From positions 30,761-94,760 of the forward strand of contig DATBGO010000068.1 of NCBI GenBank assembly GCA_036558005.1: a stretch of DNA of 64,000 nt. Direction: 5' to 3'. Position numbers and translations under genes: made by a program. Each line of letters begins with the position of its first letter. Within the stretch, counting starts at the first letter, position 1. Source of the stretch: DATBGO01 sp036558005 (GTDB lineage: Bacteria; Actinomycetota; Actinomycetes; Streptosporangiales; Streptosporangiaceae). The notes below the pieces were generated by a model, which was not told the origin of the DNA, ran no database searches, and was given only the letters and a program-made list of their open reading frames with translations. This document shows positions 47,089-55,085 of this stretch, piece after piece.

Positions 47089-48480
47089 ATGCAGGTACAC
47101 GAGTCCCTGACTGAGCTGATCGGGAACACGCCGCTGGTCCGGCTGCGCAAGGTCACCAGGCACCTGGACGACGGCCCGGGCGGGCCCCAGGTCCTGGCCA
47201 AGGTGGAGTACTTCAACCCCGGCGGCTCGGTGAAGGACCGGATCGCGCTGGCGATGATCGAGGCCGCCGAGGCTTCCGGCGAGCTGCCGCCAGGCGGCAC
47301 GATCGTCGAGCCCACCTCCGGAAACACCGGCGTCGGCCTGGCCATCGCGGCGGCCGAGAAGGGCTACCGGTGCCTGTTCGTGTGCCCGGACAAGGTCGGC
47401 CAGGACAAGATCAGCGTGCTCCGGGCCTACGGCGCCGAGGTGGTGGTCTGCCCGACCACCGTCTCGCCCGACCACCCCGACTCCTATTACTCGGTATCGG
47501 ACCGGCTGGCCGCCCAGACGCCGGGCGGCTGGAAGCCCAACCAGTACGCCAACCCGCAGAACCCGGCCTCGCACTACCGCTCCACCGGCCCGGAGATCTG
47601 GGCGCAGACCGAGGGGAAGATCACCCACTTCGTCGCCGGGATCGGCACCGGCGGCACCATCTCCGGCACCGGCCGCTACCTCAAGGAGGTCTCCGGGGGA
47701 CGGGTCAAGGTGGTCGGGGCGGACCCGGAAGGGTCGGTGTACTCCGGCGGGACCGGCCGGCCCTACCTGGTCGAGGGCGTCGGCGAGGACATCTGGCCGG
47801 AGACCTACGACAAGAACATGTGCGACCAGATCATCGCGGTCAGCGACGCCCAGTCGTTCCTGATGACCCGCCGGCTGGCCAGGGAGGAAGCACTGCTCAC
47901 CGGCGGCTCGTGCGGGATGGCGGTGGTCGCGGCGCTGGGGGTCGCCGAGAAGGCCGGCCCTGGCGCCGTCGTCGTCGTGCTGCTGCCCGACGGCGGCCGG
48001 GGCTACCTGTCCAAGGTCTACAACGACGAGTGGATGGCCGACTACGGCTTCCTCAGCTCGGAGACCACCGAGCCGAGGGTCGCCGACGTGCTGGAGCGCA
48101 AGCAGGGCGGGCTGCCGCCGTTCGTGCACGCGCACCCGGACGAGACGGTGCGGGCGGCGATCGAGAGCCTGCGCGAGTACGAGGTCTCCCAGCTTCCGGT
48201 GCTGAACGCCGAGCCCCCGGTGATGGCCGCCGAGGTGGTCGGCTCCATCGTCGAGCGGGACCTGCTGGACGCGCTGCTGTCAGGCAAGGCCAGGCCCGGC
48301 GACCCGGTGGGCGGGCACATGTCCGCGCCGCTGCCGATGGTCGGCTCGGGCGAGCCGGTGAGCAGCGTGGTGCGCGCGATGGAGAAGGCGGGCGCCGCGG
48401 TCGTTCTGGTCGAAGGCAAGCCGGCCGGCATGATCACCCGGCAGGATGTGCTCACGTACCTGGCCGACAGCGCCAGCTAA
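47089..48480 (+). CDS. cbs: Cystathionine beta-synthase
   Basis: A 463-residue PLP enzyme joining serine and homocysteine into cystathionine. Catalytic core: IGNTPLVRL, PLP lysine Lys49 in FNPGGSVKDRIAL, EPTSGNTGVGLA, and the phosphate loop GIGTGGTISGTGRYL. Two C-terminal CBS domains (about 345-460: HPDETVRAAIESLREYEVSQLPV and EPVSSVVRAMEKAGAAVVLV) probably regulate activity. ATG at 47089 has AAGGGG upstream. The cystathionine gamma-synthase gene follows 30 bases later. The N-terminal heme site of animal enzymes is absent. Confidence 0.95.
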   Translation: MQVHESLTELIGNTPLVRLRKVTRHLDDGPGGPQVLAKVEYFNPGGSVKDRIALAMIEAAEASGELPPGGTIVEPTSGNTGVGLAIAAAEKGYRCLFVCPDKVGQDKISVLRAYGAEVVVCPTTVSPDHPDSYYSVSDRLAAQTPGGWKPNQYANPQNPASHYRSTGPEIWAQTEGKITHFVAGIGTGGTISGTGRYLKEVSGGRVKVVGADPEGSVYSGGTGRPYLVEGVGEDIWPETYDKNMCDQIIAVSDAQSFLMTRRLAREEALLTGGSCGMAVVAALGVAEKAGPGAVVVVLLPDGGRGYLSKVYNDEWMADYGFLSSETTEPRVADVLERKQGGLPPFVHAHPDETVRAAIESLREYEVSQLPVLNAEPPVMAAEVVGSIVERDLLDALLSGKARPGDPVGGHMSAPLPMVGSGEPVSSVVRAMEKAGAAVVLVEGKPAGMITRQDVLTYLADSAS

Positions 48481-48492
48481 CAGCGCCAGCTA
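48468..48492 (+). repeat. 12-bp direct repeat duplicating the cbs stop region
   Basis: CAGCGCCAGCTA occurs at 48468-48479 and again at 48481-48492, so the cbs end codons are repeated just behind the stop; probably a small tandem duplication. Confidence 0.6.
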
Positions 48493-48510
48493 GCAGACAG
48501 GCGGAGCCGC

Positions 48511-49665
48511 ATGCAGACCGATGGCCGGGCCGGATTCGAGACGCTGGCGATCCACGCCGGCCAGGAGGCAGAGCCGCTGACCGGCGCCGTCATCCCGCCG
48601 ATCTTCCAGGTCTCCACCTACAAGCAGGACGGCGTCGGCGGGCTTCGCTCCGGCTATGAGTACTCGCGCACCGCCAACCCGACCCGGACGGCGCTGGAGG
48701 AGTGCGTGGCCGCGCTGGAAGGCGCGCCGCGCGCGATCGCGTTCGCCTCCGGGATGGCCGCCGAGGACGCGCTGCTGCGCACCCTGTGCCGGCCCGGGGA
48801 CCACGTGCTGATCCCGCACGACGCCTACGGCGGCACGTTCCGGCTCGTCGACAAGGTGCTGGCGCCGTGGGGGCTGAGCCACCAGCCGGTGCCGGTGTCC
48901 GACACGGCCGCGGTGCGCGAGGCGCTGGCCGGCCGCCCGGCCCGGGTGGTCTGGGTGGAGACGCCGACCAACCCGCTGCTGTCGATCGCCGACATCCAGG
49001 CGCTCGCGCAGGCCGCGCACGACGCCGGCGCGCTGCTGGTGGTCGACAACACCTTCGCCTCGCCCTACCTGCAGCAGCCGCTGGCGCTCGGCGCCGACAT
49101 CGTCGTGCACTCCTCGACCAAGTACCTCGGCGGGCACAGCGACGTCGTCGGGGGAGTGGCCGCGCTGTCCGACGCCGGGCTGGCCGAGCAGCTGGCGTTC
49201 CACCAGAACGCGACCGGCGGGGTCGGCGGGCCGCTGGACGCCTGGCTGACCCTGCGCGGGATCAAGACCCTCGGCGTCCGGATGGACCGGCACAGCCAGA
49301 ACGCCGCGCGGATCGCCGACATGCTCGCCAGCCACCCGGCGGTGACGCAGGTGTACTACCCCGGCCGGCCGTCCCATCCCGGCCACGAGGTGGCCGCCAA
49401 GCAGATGCGCGCGTTCGGCGGGATGGTGTCCTTCCGGGTGCGCGGCGGCGAGCAGGAGGCGCTGGCCGTCTGCGGCCGGACCCGGCTGTTCACCCTGGCC
49501 GAGTCGCTCGGCGGGGTGGAGTCGCTGATCGAGCACCCGGGCCGGATGACGCACGCGTCGGTGGCGGGCTCGGCGCTGGAAGTGCCCGCCGACCTGGTCC
49601 GGCTGTCGGTCGGCATCGAGACCTGCGACGACCTGCTGGAGGACCTGCGCGCGGCGCTTGGCTAG
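48511..49665 (+). CDS. metB: Cystathionine gamma-synthase/lyase family PLP enzyme
   Basis: A 384-residue Cys/Met metabolism PLP enzyme. Seen are FQVSTYKQD, YEYSRTANPTRTALEE, the PLP stacking region FASGMAAEDALL, VVDNTFASPYLQQPL and PLP Lys204 in HSSTKYLGGHSDVVGG. Synthase or lyase cannot be told apart from motifs; directly behind cbs, it completes a transsulfuration pathway in one direction or the other. ATG at 48511 has AGGCGGAG about 4 nt upstream. Only 7 bases separate its stop from that of the convergent membrane gene. Confidence 0.93.
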   Translation: MQTDGRAGFETLAIHAGQEAEPLTGAVIPPIFQVSTYKQDGVGGLRSGYEYSRTANPTRTALEECVAALEGAPRAIAFASGMAAEDALLRTLCRPGDHVLIPHDAYGGTFRLVDKVLAPWGLSHQPVPVSDTAAVREALAGRPARVVWVETPTNPLLSIADIQALAQAAHDAGALLVVDNTFASPYLQQPLALGADIVVHSSTKYLGGHSDVVGGVAALSDAGLAEQLAFHQNATGGVGGPLDAWLTLRGIKTLGVRMDRHSQNAARIADMLASHPAVTQVYYPGRPSHPGHEVAAKQMRAFGGMVSFRVRGGEQEALAVCGRTRLFTLAESLGGVESLIEHPGRMTHASVAGSALEVPADLVRLSVGIETCDDLLEDLRAALG

Positions 49666-49672
49666 CCCGGCA

Positions 49673-50209
49673 TCAGCCGTTCCAGACCATGAGCACCAGG
49701 ATGACCAGCCAGATCAGGCCGGTCACCCCGCCCATGGTGGCGATCCGGCCGCGTTCCACTGCCGCCAGCGCGGGCGCCTCCCGCGGCTTGGCGACCTCGC
49801 CCGCCGACTCGGCCTGGCCGGCCTGGTCAGGCTCGTCCGCGTCGCCGTCCTGCGGCGGCGGCGCGGCGGCGGCGACCGCGCCGGCCTTCTGCATGGCCAC
49901 GATCGCCCGGTGCTGGTCGCGCATGATCAGCACCAGCAGCACGATCGCGACCACGAACAGGGTCAGTGACGCGGTCAGCCAGGGCTTGCTGAACACGTGG
50001 AACTGCTGGGCCAGGATCAGCCCGGCGATCAGCACCGTCAGCGACAGGAAGGTGAAAATCCTGGTCATCCGGTACAGGTAGCCGACGATGGCCAGGTTGT
50101 TCGTCCTGATGTAGCGGGGCGTCGACGAGATCGCCACGGTGACCGGGCCGATCGTGAATATGGCCAGGCCGATGTGCAGCCAGAGCACCAGCCGGTCGGT
50201 AAAGGACAT
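49673..50209 (-). CDS. DUF2269-type membrane protein
   Basis: A 178-residue protein with four hydrophobic helices (RLVLWLHIGLAIFTIGPVTVA; IFTFLSLTVLIAGLILAQ; WLTASLTLFVVAIVLLVLIM; GGVTGLIWLVILVLMVW) and an Ala/Pro/Asp/Glu-rich cytoplasmic insertion between helices 3 and 4. WLHIGLAIFTIGPV is typical of DUF2269. Function unknown. The ATG at 50209 follows a TAAGAT box by 6 nt. Confidence 0.82.
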   Translation of the reverse strand: MSFTDRLVLWLHIGLAIFTIGPVTVAISSTPRYIRTNNLAIVGYLYRMTRIFTFLSLTVLIAGLILAQQFHVFSKPWLTASLTLFVVAIVLLVLIMRDQHRAIVAMQKAGAVAAAAPPPQDGDADEPDQAGQAESAGEVAKPREAPALAAVERGRIATMGGVTGLIWLVILVLMVWNG

Positions 50210-50215
50210 GCCATG

Positions 50216-50221
50216 ATCTTA
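50216..50221 (-). promoter_or_regulatory. -10 box of the DUF2269 gene (leaderless type)
   Basis: On the minus strand TAAGAT is followed by 6 nt and the ATG at 50209. Confidence 0.5.
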
Positions 50222-50249
50222 GGCCCGGCCGACCGGGCGCGGCGCCGGG

Positions 50250-50510
50250 TCAGCCGCCTGAGGCGGCGTTCTTCCTCGCCGTGAACCAGGCGCCGACCAG
50301 CAGCGCGACGCCGGCCACCAGGCTGACGACCGCGCGGATCAGGTGATGACCGGAATGCTGATGGCTGCCCGCCGCCATGAAGCCGGGCACCGACCCGGCC
50401 GCCAGGTAGATAATCCCGGCGATGAGGGCGAGAATCCCGATGACCGCCAGGATGATGACCACGGCCCTGTTGCCGCTCGCGGAGCGGCCGGACATGCGCG
50501 CAGAACTCAC
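50250..50510 (-). CDS. Small two-span membrane protein, unknown function
   Basis: An 86-residue protein with a polar start, helix 1 (AVVIILAVIGILALIAGIIYLAAG, about 16-39), a His-rich loop (MAAGSHQHSGHH) and helix 2 (LIRAVVSLVAGVALLVGAWF). The His cluster might bind metal. GTG at 50510 has GAGGAGG 4 nt upstream; an ATG at 50495 is possible but lies too far from that site. It lies upstream of the DUF2269 gene on the same strand. I do not recognise the family. Confidence 0.72.
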   Translation of the reverse strand: MSSARMSGRSASGNRAVVIILAVIGILALIAGIIYLAAGSVPGFMAAGSHQHSGHHLIRAVVSLVAGVALLVGAWFTARKNAASGG

Positions 50511-50609
50511 TGGTCCTCCTCAGGCTAGGCCCGGCCAGATGGTTTACTGCGGCACCGTACTACGCCAGGGAAGTTTCCGCGCCATTCGCAAATCCGGCGA
50601 AAGTAAAAT

Positions 50610-52574
50610 CTATCCCCTGCTTTCCCCGCGTGTTCGCAGGAAATCCTTGACAACATATTCACCGAGGCTATCGGCCATGGGCTGGAGCACCCGGCCGCCA
50701 TTGCGCCTGGCTACCTCGTTGACAAAAGCCGAGAGCCGCTCGTCGTCGGCGAGCATGAAGACATTAATGGTGGCCCGGCGCCTGGTCATCTTGTCGACTT
50801 CGGCGAGGGTCAGCTCCAGCGTCTCGGGCGAGGGCGGCCAGTCGAACCAGTACCGCCCGTCCCTGCGCAAATGCGCGGTTGGCTCCCCGTCGGTCACCAC
50901 CAGGACGATCGGGTTGTGCTCGGGCCTGCGGTCCAGGAACCGCCCGGCCAGCACCAGCGCGTGGTGCAGGTTGGTGCCCTGCACCATGTCCCAGCCCAGC
51001 CCGGCGAGCTCGGTCTCGCGCAGCTCCCGGGCGTAATTGGAGAACCCGATGACCTGGATGGCGTCCTGCGGGTAGCGGCTGCGGACCAGGGCGTGCAGCG
51101 CCAGCGCGGTCTGCTTGGCGGCTGCCCAGGTGCCGCGCAGCTCCATCGAGTACGACAGGTCCACCAGCAGGCAGATCGCGGCCTGCGCGCGCCGCTCGGT
51201 CTCGGTGACCTCGAAGTCGGACACCGCCAGCCTGACCCGGCCGCCGTCGGTCTTGACCCCGCCGCGGCGCAGCGCGTTGCGCACCGTCGCGGCGGTGTCG
51301 ATGGCCTGCTCGTCGCCGAAGCTCCACGGCCTGGTGCTGCCGGTGTACTCGCCGGCCTGGCCGGCGTCGTGCTGGTCGTGGTCACCGTACCCGCCGCGGG
51401 GCAGCTCGGCGAACACCCGGCGCAGCGCGGTCTCGCCCAGCCGCCGCACCGCCTTCGGGGTGAGCTCGAGCTTGCCCTCACTGCGCGCCAGGTAACCCTG
51501 CCGCTCCAGCTCGCGCTCGATCTGGCGCAGCGCCGCCATGTCGTCCACGGCCTGGCGGCCGAGCGCGCGGCGCACCGCGTCCTCATCGATGTCGTCGAGC
51601 CGGGCGCCCGGGTAGTCCTGCCGGAGCGCGTCCTCCAGCTCGGTCAGGTCGGCCAGCTCGGCCAGCGCGCTGGTCGCGTCGCCCAGGCCCAGCGGGTCCT
51701 GCCCGGTCATCATCTCACCCGACGGGTCGCCGAAGTCCAGGTCAGGGCGGCGGGCGCGGAGCGCGTCGGCAAGCCGGGCCATCTCCGCGGCGAGCCCGGC
51801 GTCCTCCAGCGTCTGCGACATCAGCCCGGCCAGCTCGTCGCGCTGGCTGTCGGTGAGCGAGTCAAGCAGCCGCCTGGCCGCCGACATCCGGCGGACCAGC
51901 TGGTCGACCAGCTCGTCCAGGTTGGCAGGCGAGTCGGGGAACATGTCGCCGTAGCGGGACATGAAGTCGTCGAACTCCTGCTGGGTGTGGCGGCCCTCGG
52001 CGTCGGCCTCCAGCATCCCGGTCAGCTCCGACATCATGTCCTTGACCCGCTGCATGGCCCCCTGGTCGGACTCCTGCAGGGTCTGCTTCATGCCGCGGAA
52101 CTGGCTGTCCAGCACCTCCCGCCGCAGCAGGTCCTTCAGCTGCTCGAAGGTCTGCGCCGCGGCGGCGGACCGCCACTGGTAGTCGGCCAGCTGCCGGATC
52201 GCCCGGGCGGTGTCAGCGGACAGCGCGTCCAGCTCGGCCTCGCGCAGCCGCGCCTCCTCGTCCGGGTCGGGAAACAGCTCGGCCCGCTCCTGGCCGATCG
52301 CGGTGTCCAGCAGCGCCCTGGCCTCCTCCAGGATGCCGTCGAGCCGGCCCCTGCTGCGGATCTCGCGCCGCTGCTCCCTGACCCGCCGCAGCAGGTCATC
52401 CAGGCCGCGGTGACCGGACATGCCCTGGCGGAGCAGGCTGCGCAGCGCCTCGGCCGGGTCCGACCCGGCCAGCACCGACTCACCCAGCTCGTCCAGCGCG
52501 CCGCGCACGTCGTAGGGCGGCTCCAGCGGGTCGGGCCCGTCGTGGTAGGGCCCGTACCGGTAACCGCTGACCAC
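50610..52574 (-). CDS. VWA-domain protein (cobalt/magnesium chelatase D-subunit-like)
   Basis: A 654-residue protein. The N-terminal two-thirds are helical and charged (coiled-coil-like EQRREIRSRGRLDGILEEARALLD; many Arg/Asp/Glu). The C-terminal part is a von Willebrand A domain whose MIDAS is DLSYS at 472-476, with GTNLHHAL and VVTDGEPTAH as later metal-site loops. Together with the AAA+ gene 21 bases upstream in the same direction it resembles ChlI/ChlD or MoxR/VWA pairs that remodel or metallate client proteins, as with Rv0958/Rv0959. GTG at 52574 has GGGAGGT 5-6 nt upstream. Client unknown. Confidence 0.88.
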   Translation of the reverse strand: MVSGYRYGPYHDGPDPLEPPYDVRGALDELGESVLAGSDPAEALRSLLRQGMSGHRGLDDLLRRVREQRREIRSRGRLDGILEEARALLDTAIGQERAELFPDPDEEARLREAELDALSADTARAIRQLADYQWRSAAAAQTFEQLKDLLRREVLDSQFRGMKQTLQESDQGAMQRVKDMMSELTGMLEADAEGRHTQQEFDDFMSRYGDMFPDSPANLDELVDQLVRRMSAARRLLDSLTDSQRDELAGLMSQTLEDAGLAAEMARLADALRARRPDLDFGDPSGEMMTGQDPLGLGDATSALAELADLTELEDALRQDYPGARLDDIDEDAVRRALGRQAVDDMAALRQIERELERQGYLARSEGKLELTPKAVRRLGETALRRVFAELPRGGYGDHDQHDAGQAGEYTGSTRPWSFGDEQAIDTAATVRNALRRGGVKTDGGRVRLAVSDFEVTETERRAQAAICLLVDLSYSMELRGTWAAAKQTALALHALVRSRYPQDAIQVIGFSNYARELRETELAGLGWDMVQGTNLHHALVLAGRFLDRRPEHNPIVLVVTDGEPTAHLRRDGRYWFDWPPSPETLELTLAEVDKMTRRRATINVFMLADDERLSAFVNEVARRNGGRVLQPMADSLGEYVVKDFLRTRGESRG

Positions 52575-52595
52575 CTGGTACCTCCCGTCCGCGGG

Positions 52596-54041
52596 CTAGG
52601 TCCGGTAGACCGCGCCGCCGTCGATCGTGTCCTTGGACAGCCGCCGGGTCAGGTACAGCCCTTCCAGCGCGAACTCCAGCGCCGCGGCGGCCTGGCCGAA
52701 CGACTCGCCGCCGGCCATCTGCAGCCTGGCCATGATCTTCGCCAGGCCGGGCACCTCGCCGATCCGGCGCAGCAGGTCGGCGGCCGGCACCAGGTCGCCG
52801 GACTCCACGCTGCCGCCTTCCTCGAACCTGGCCAGCAGCCCGGTCAGGTCAGCGTTGCCCAGGCTGGCCCGGTAGGTCTCGGCGATCGCCCGGCGGAGCA
52901 GGTGATCGAGCACCTCCTGCTCCCGGCCCTCCTCGCTGACCTCGAACTCCACCTTGCCGCGCAGCACAGCCACGATCGCGGGCAGGTCGCAGACCCGGGC
53001 GACCGGCTGGTCCTCGCCGCTGATGGCGGCGCGCCGGACCGCGGACGCGGTCACCGCCTCCGCGGCCGCGATGGCGAACCGGGCCGAGACCCCCGAGCGC
53101 GCGTCCACCGCCGGCGAGGACCGGACCAGCCTGGTGAATCTCGCGATGACGCTGACCAGGTGCTCGGGCAGCTGCGCGTCCGGCTCCTCGCCGCCCCAGG
53201 CGAGCCGGGACTCCTGCCGGATCAGCGCCAGCTCCGCCTCCAGCGACTGCGGGTAGTGGGTGCGGATCTCCGCGCCGAACCGGTCCTTCAGCGGGGTGAT
53301 GATCCGGCCCCTGTTGGTGTAGTCCTCGGGGTTGGCGCTGGCCACCAGCACCAGGTCAAGCGGCAGCCGCAGCGCGTAGCCGCGGACGCCGATGTCGCGT
53401 TCCTCCAGCACGTTGAGCAGCGCGACCTGGATCCGCTCGGCCAGGTCGGGCAGCTCGTTCAGGCAGAAGATGCCCCGGTTGGTGCGCGGCACCAGGCCGA
53501 AGTGGATGGTCTCCGGGTCGCCGAGCGTCCGTCCCTCGGCGACCTTGACCGGGTCGATGTCGCCGATCAGGTCGCCCACGCTGGTGTCGGGGGTGGCGAG
53601 CTTCTCGCCGTAGCGGTCGCCGCGGTGCCGCCAGGTCACCGGCAGGTCGTCGCCGAGCTCGCTGCTCAGCCGCCGGCACCGCGCGCAGGCCGGCCCGTAC
53701 GGGTGGTCGTTGATCTCACAGCCATCGACCGCCGGCGCCCACTCGTCGAGCAGGCCGGTGAGCGTGCGGATCAGGCGGGTCTTGCCCTGGCCGCGCTCAC
53801 CGAGCAGGATCACGTCGTGCCCGGCGATGATGGCCCGCTCAAGCTGCGGCAGTACGGTGTGACCGAAGCCGATGATGCCGGGGAACGCGTCCTGGCCGGC
53901 CCGCATGCAGGCGAGCAGGTTCTTCCTGATCTCCTGCTTGACGGTCATGAATTCGTGCCCCGCCGACCGGAGCCCGGCGACCGTCCGGGCCTGCGGGGGC
54001 GCTGACACGCTGGCTGCGCTGTCCTGGCTGAATGGCTGCAC
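52596..54041 (-). CDS. AAA+ ATPase (magnesium chelatase ChlI-like)
   Basis: A 481-residue AAA+ protein. Walker A is GERGQGKT (81-88), the Walker B-like segment is GIFCLNELPDL, and sensor 1 lies in VLVASANPEDYTN. A Cys set (Cys108, then CARC with Cys119 and Cys122) in an insertion after Walker A suggests a metal site. The C-terminal lid reads SGVSARFAIAAAEAV. It forms a pair with the downstream VWA protein. GTG at 54041 lies 6 nt after a TAGTGT box; an internal ATG (residue 32, TVKQEIRKNLLAC) would be the classical ChlI-like start. Confidence 0.9.
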   Translation of the reverse strand: MQPFSQDSAASVSAPPQARTVAGLRSAGHEFMTVKQEIRKNLLACMRAGQDAFPGIIGFGHTVLPQLERAIIAGHDVILLGERGQGKTRLIRTLTGLLDEWAPAVDGCEINDHPYGPACARCRRLSSELGDDLPVTWRHRGDRYGEKLATPDTSVGDLIGDIDPVKVAEGRTLGDPETIHFGLVPRTNRGIFCLNELPDLAERIQVALLNVLEERDIGVRGYALRLPLDLVLVASANPEDYTNRGRIITPLKDRFGAEIRTHYPQSLEAELALIRQESRLAWGGEEPDAQLPEHLVSVIARFTRLVRSSPAVDARSGVSARFAIAAAEAVTASAVRRAAISGEDQPVARVCDLPAIVAVLRGKVEFEVSEEGREQEVLDHLLRRAIAETYRASLGNADLTGLLARFEEGGSVESGDLVPAADLLRRIGEVPGLAKIMARLQMAGGESFGQAAAALEFALEGLYLTRRLSKDTIDGGAVYRT

Positions 54042-54047
54042 GCCTCG

Positions 54048-54053
54048 ACACTA
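54048..54053 (-). promoter_or_regulatory. -10 box of the AAA+/VWA operon (leaderless type)
   Basis: On the minus strand TAGTGT is followed by CGAGGC and GTG at 54041. Confidence 0.45.
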
Positions 54054-54092
54054 TGTGCATGTTGGCTCGGACCGCACCTTGGGAGGCTGGGC

Positions 54093-55046
54093 ATGACAGA
54101 TCCCGGCCTGGCGCTGGCGATCGACATCGGCGGCACGAAGCTCGCCGCCGCGCTCGCGGATCCGGGCGGCCGGCTGGTGAGCTGGCAGCGGGCCGCCACC
54201 CCGCGCGATGGCGACGCGGAGCAGCTGTGGCGGGCCCTGGACGCGGTGCTCACCGAGGTGCTGGCCGGCCGGCCGGACCAGTCCGGCCTGGCCGGGGTCG
54301 GGTGCGGCTGCAGCGGCCCGATGGAATGGCCGGCCGGCCTGGTGTCACCGCTCAACATCCCGGCCTGGCGGGCGTTCCCGCTGCGGGACCGGCTGCGGGA
54401 GAGGTTCGCCGGGCTGCCGGTCCGGGTGCACAACGACGCGATCACGATGGCGGCAGGCGAGCACTGGCGCGGCGCGGGCCGGGGGGTGGCCAACATGCTC
54501 GGCATGGTCGTCTCGACCGGGGTCGGCGGCGGGCTGATCCTGGACGGCCGCCTGATCGAGGGGGCGTCCGGCAACGCCGGGCACATCGGGCACGTGGTCG
54601 TGGACCCCGAGGACGGGCCGGTGTGCGGCTGCGGCGGGCGCGGCTGCCTGGAGGGTATCGCGCGGGGCCCGGCGCTGGTCAGCTGGGCGCGGCAGCAGGG
54701 CTGGCGGCCCGGTCAGCCCGGCGCCACCGCGAGGGAGCTGGCCGCGGACGGCGCGCAGGGCCACCCGGTGGGCCTGGCCGCGATGCGCCGGGCCGGGCGC
54801 GCGCTCGGCATCGCGATCGCCTCCGCGGTCAGCTTGTGCGACCTGCAGGTGGTCTCCATCGGCGGCGGCCTGTCGCAGGCGGGGGCGCTGCTGTTCGAGC
54901 CGCTGGAGCTGGCGCTGCGGGATCACGCGCGGCTGGGCTTCACCCGGCAGGTCAGGGTGGTCCCGGCCGCGCTGGGCCAGAGCGCCGGGCTGGTCGGCGC
55001 CGCCGCGCTGATCCACGCGGCCGGCCGGTACTGGACCGGGGACTAG
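54093..55046 (+). CDS. ROK family sugar kinase (glucokinase-like)
   Basis: A 317-residue ROK kinase phosphorylating glucose or a related sugar with ATP. The phosphate loop is LAIDIGGTKLAAALAD, the catalytic Asp lies in VHNDAIT, the sugar-binding Glu/His lies in EGASGNAGHIGHVVVDP, and the zinc motif CGCGGRGCLE is complete. There is no N-terminal helix-turn-helix, so it is an enzyme rather than a ROK repressor. ATG at 54093 has GGGAGG 7 nt upstream and is divergent from the AAA+ operon, 51 bases away. Confidence 0.93.
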   Translation: MTDPGLALAIDIGGTKLAAALADPGGRLVSWQRAATPRDGDAEQLWRALDAVLTEVLAGRPDQSGLAGVGCGCSGPMEWPAGLVSPLNIPAWRAFPLRDRLRERFAGLPVRVHNDAITMAAGEHWRGAGRGVANMLGMVVSTGVGGGLILDGRLIEGASGNAGHIGHVVVDPEDGPVCGCGGRGCLEGIARGPALVSWARQQGWRPGQPGATARELAADGAQGHPVGLAAMRRAGRALGIAIASAVSLCDLQVVSIGGGLSQAGALLFEPLELALRDHARLGFTRQVRVVPAALGQSAGLVGAAALIHAAGRYWTGD

Positions 55047-55085
55047 CCGGGCCACCGTGGGCGGGCCGGCCCGCGGCGGGCGCGG

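Noticed and set aside
48468..48492. Direct repeat after cbs as an insertion-sequence target duplication
   Set aside because: The copies are separated by one base with nothing between them; a simple tandem duplication explains it.
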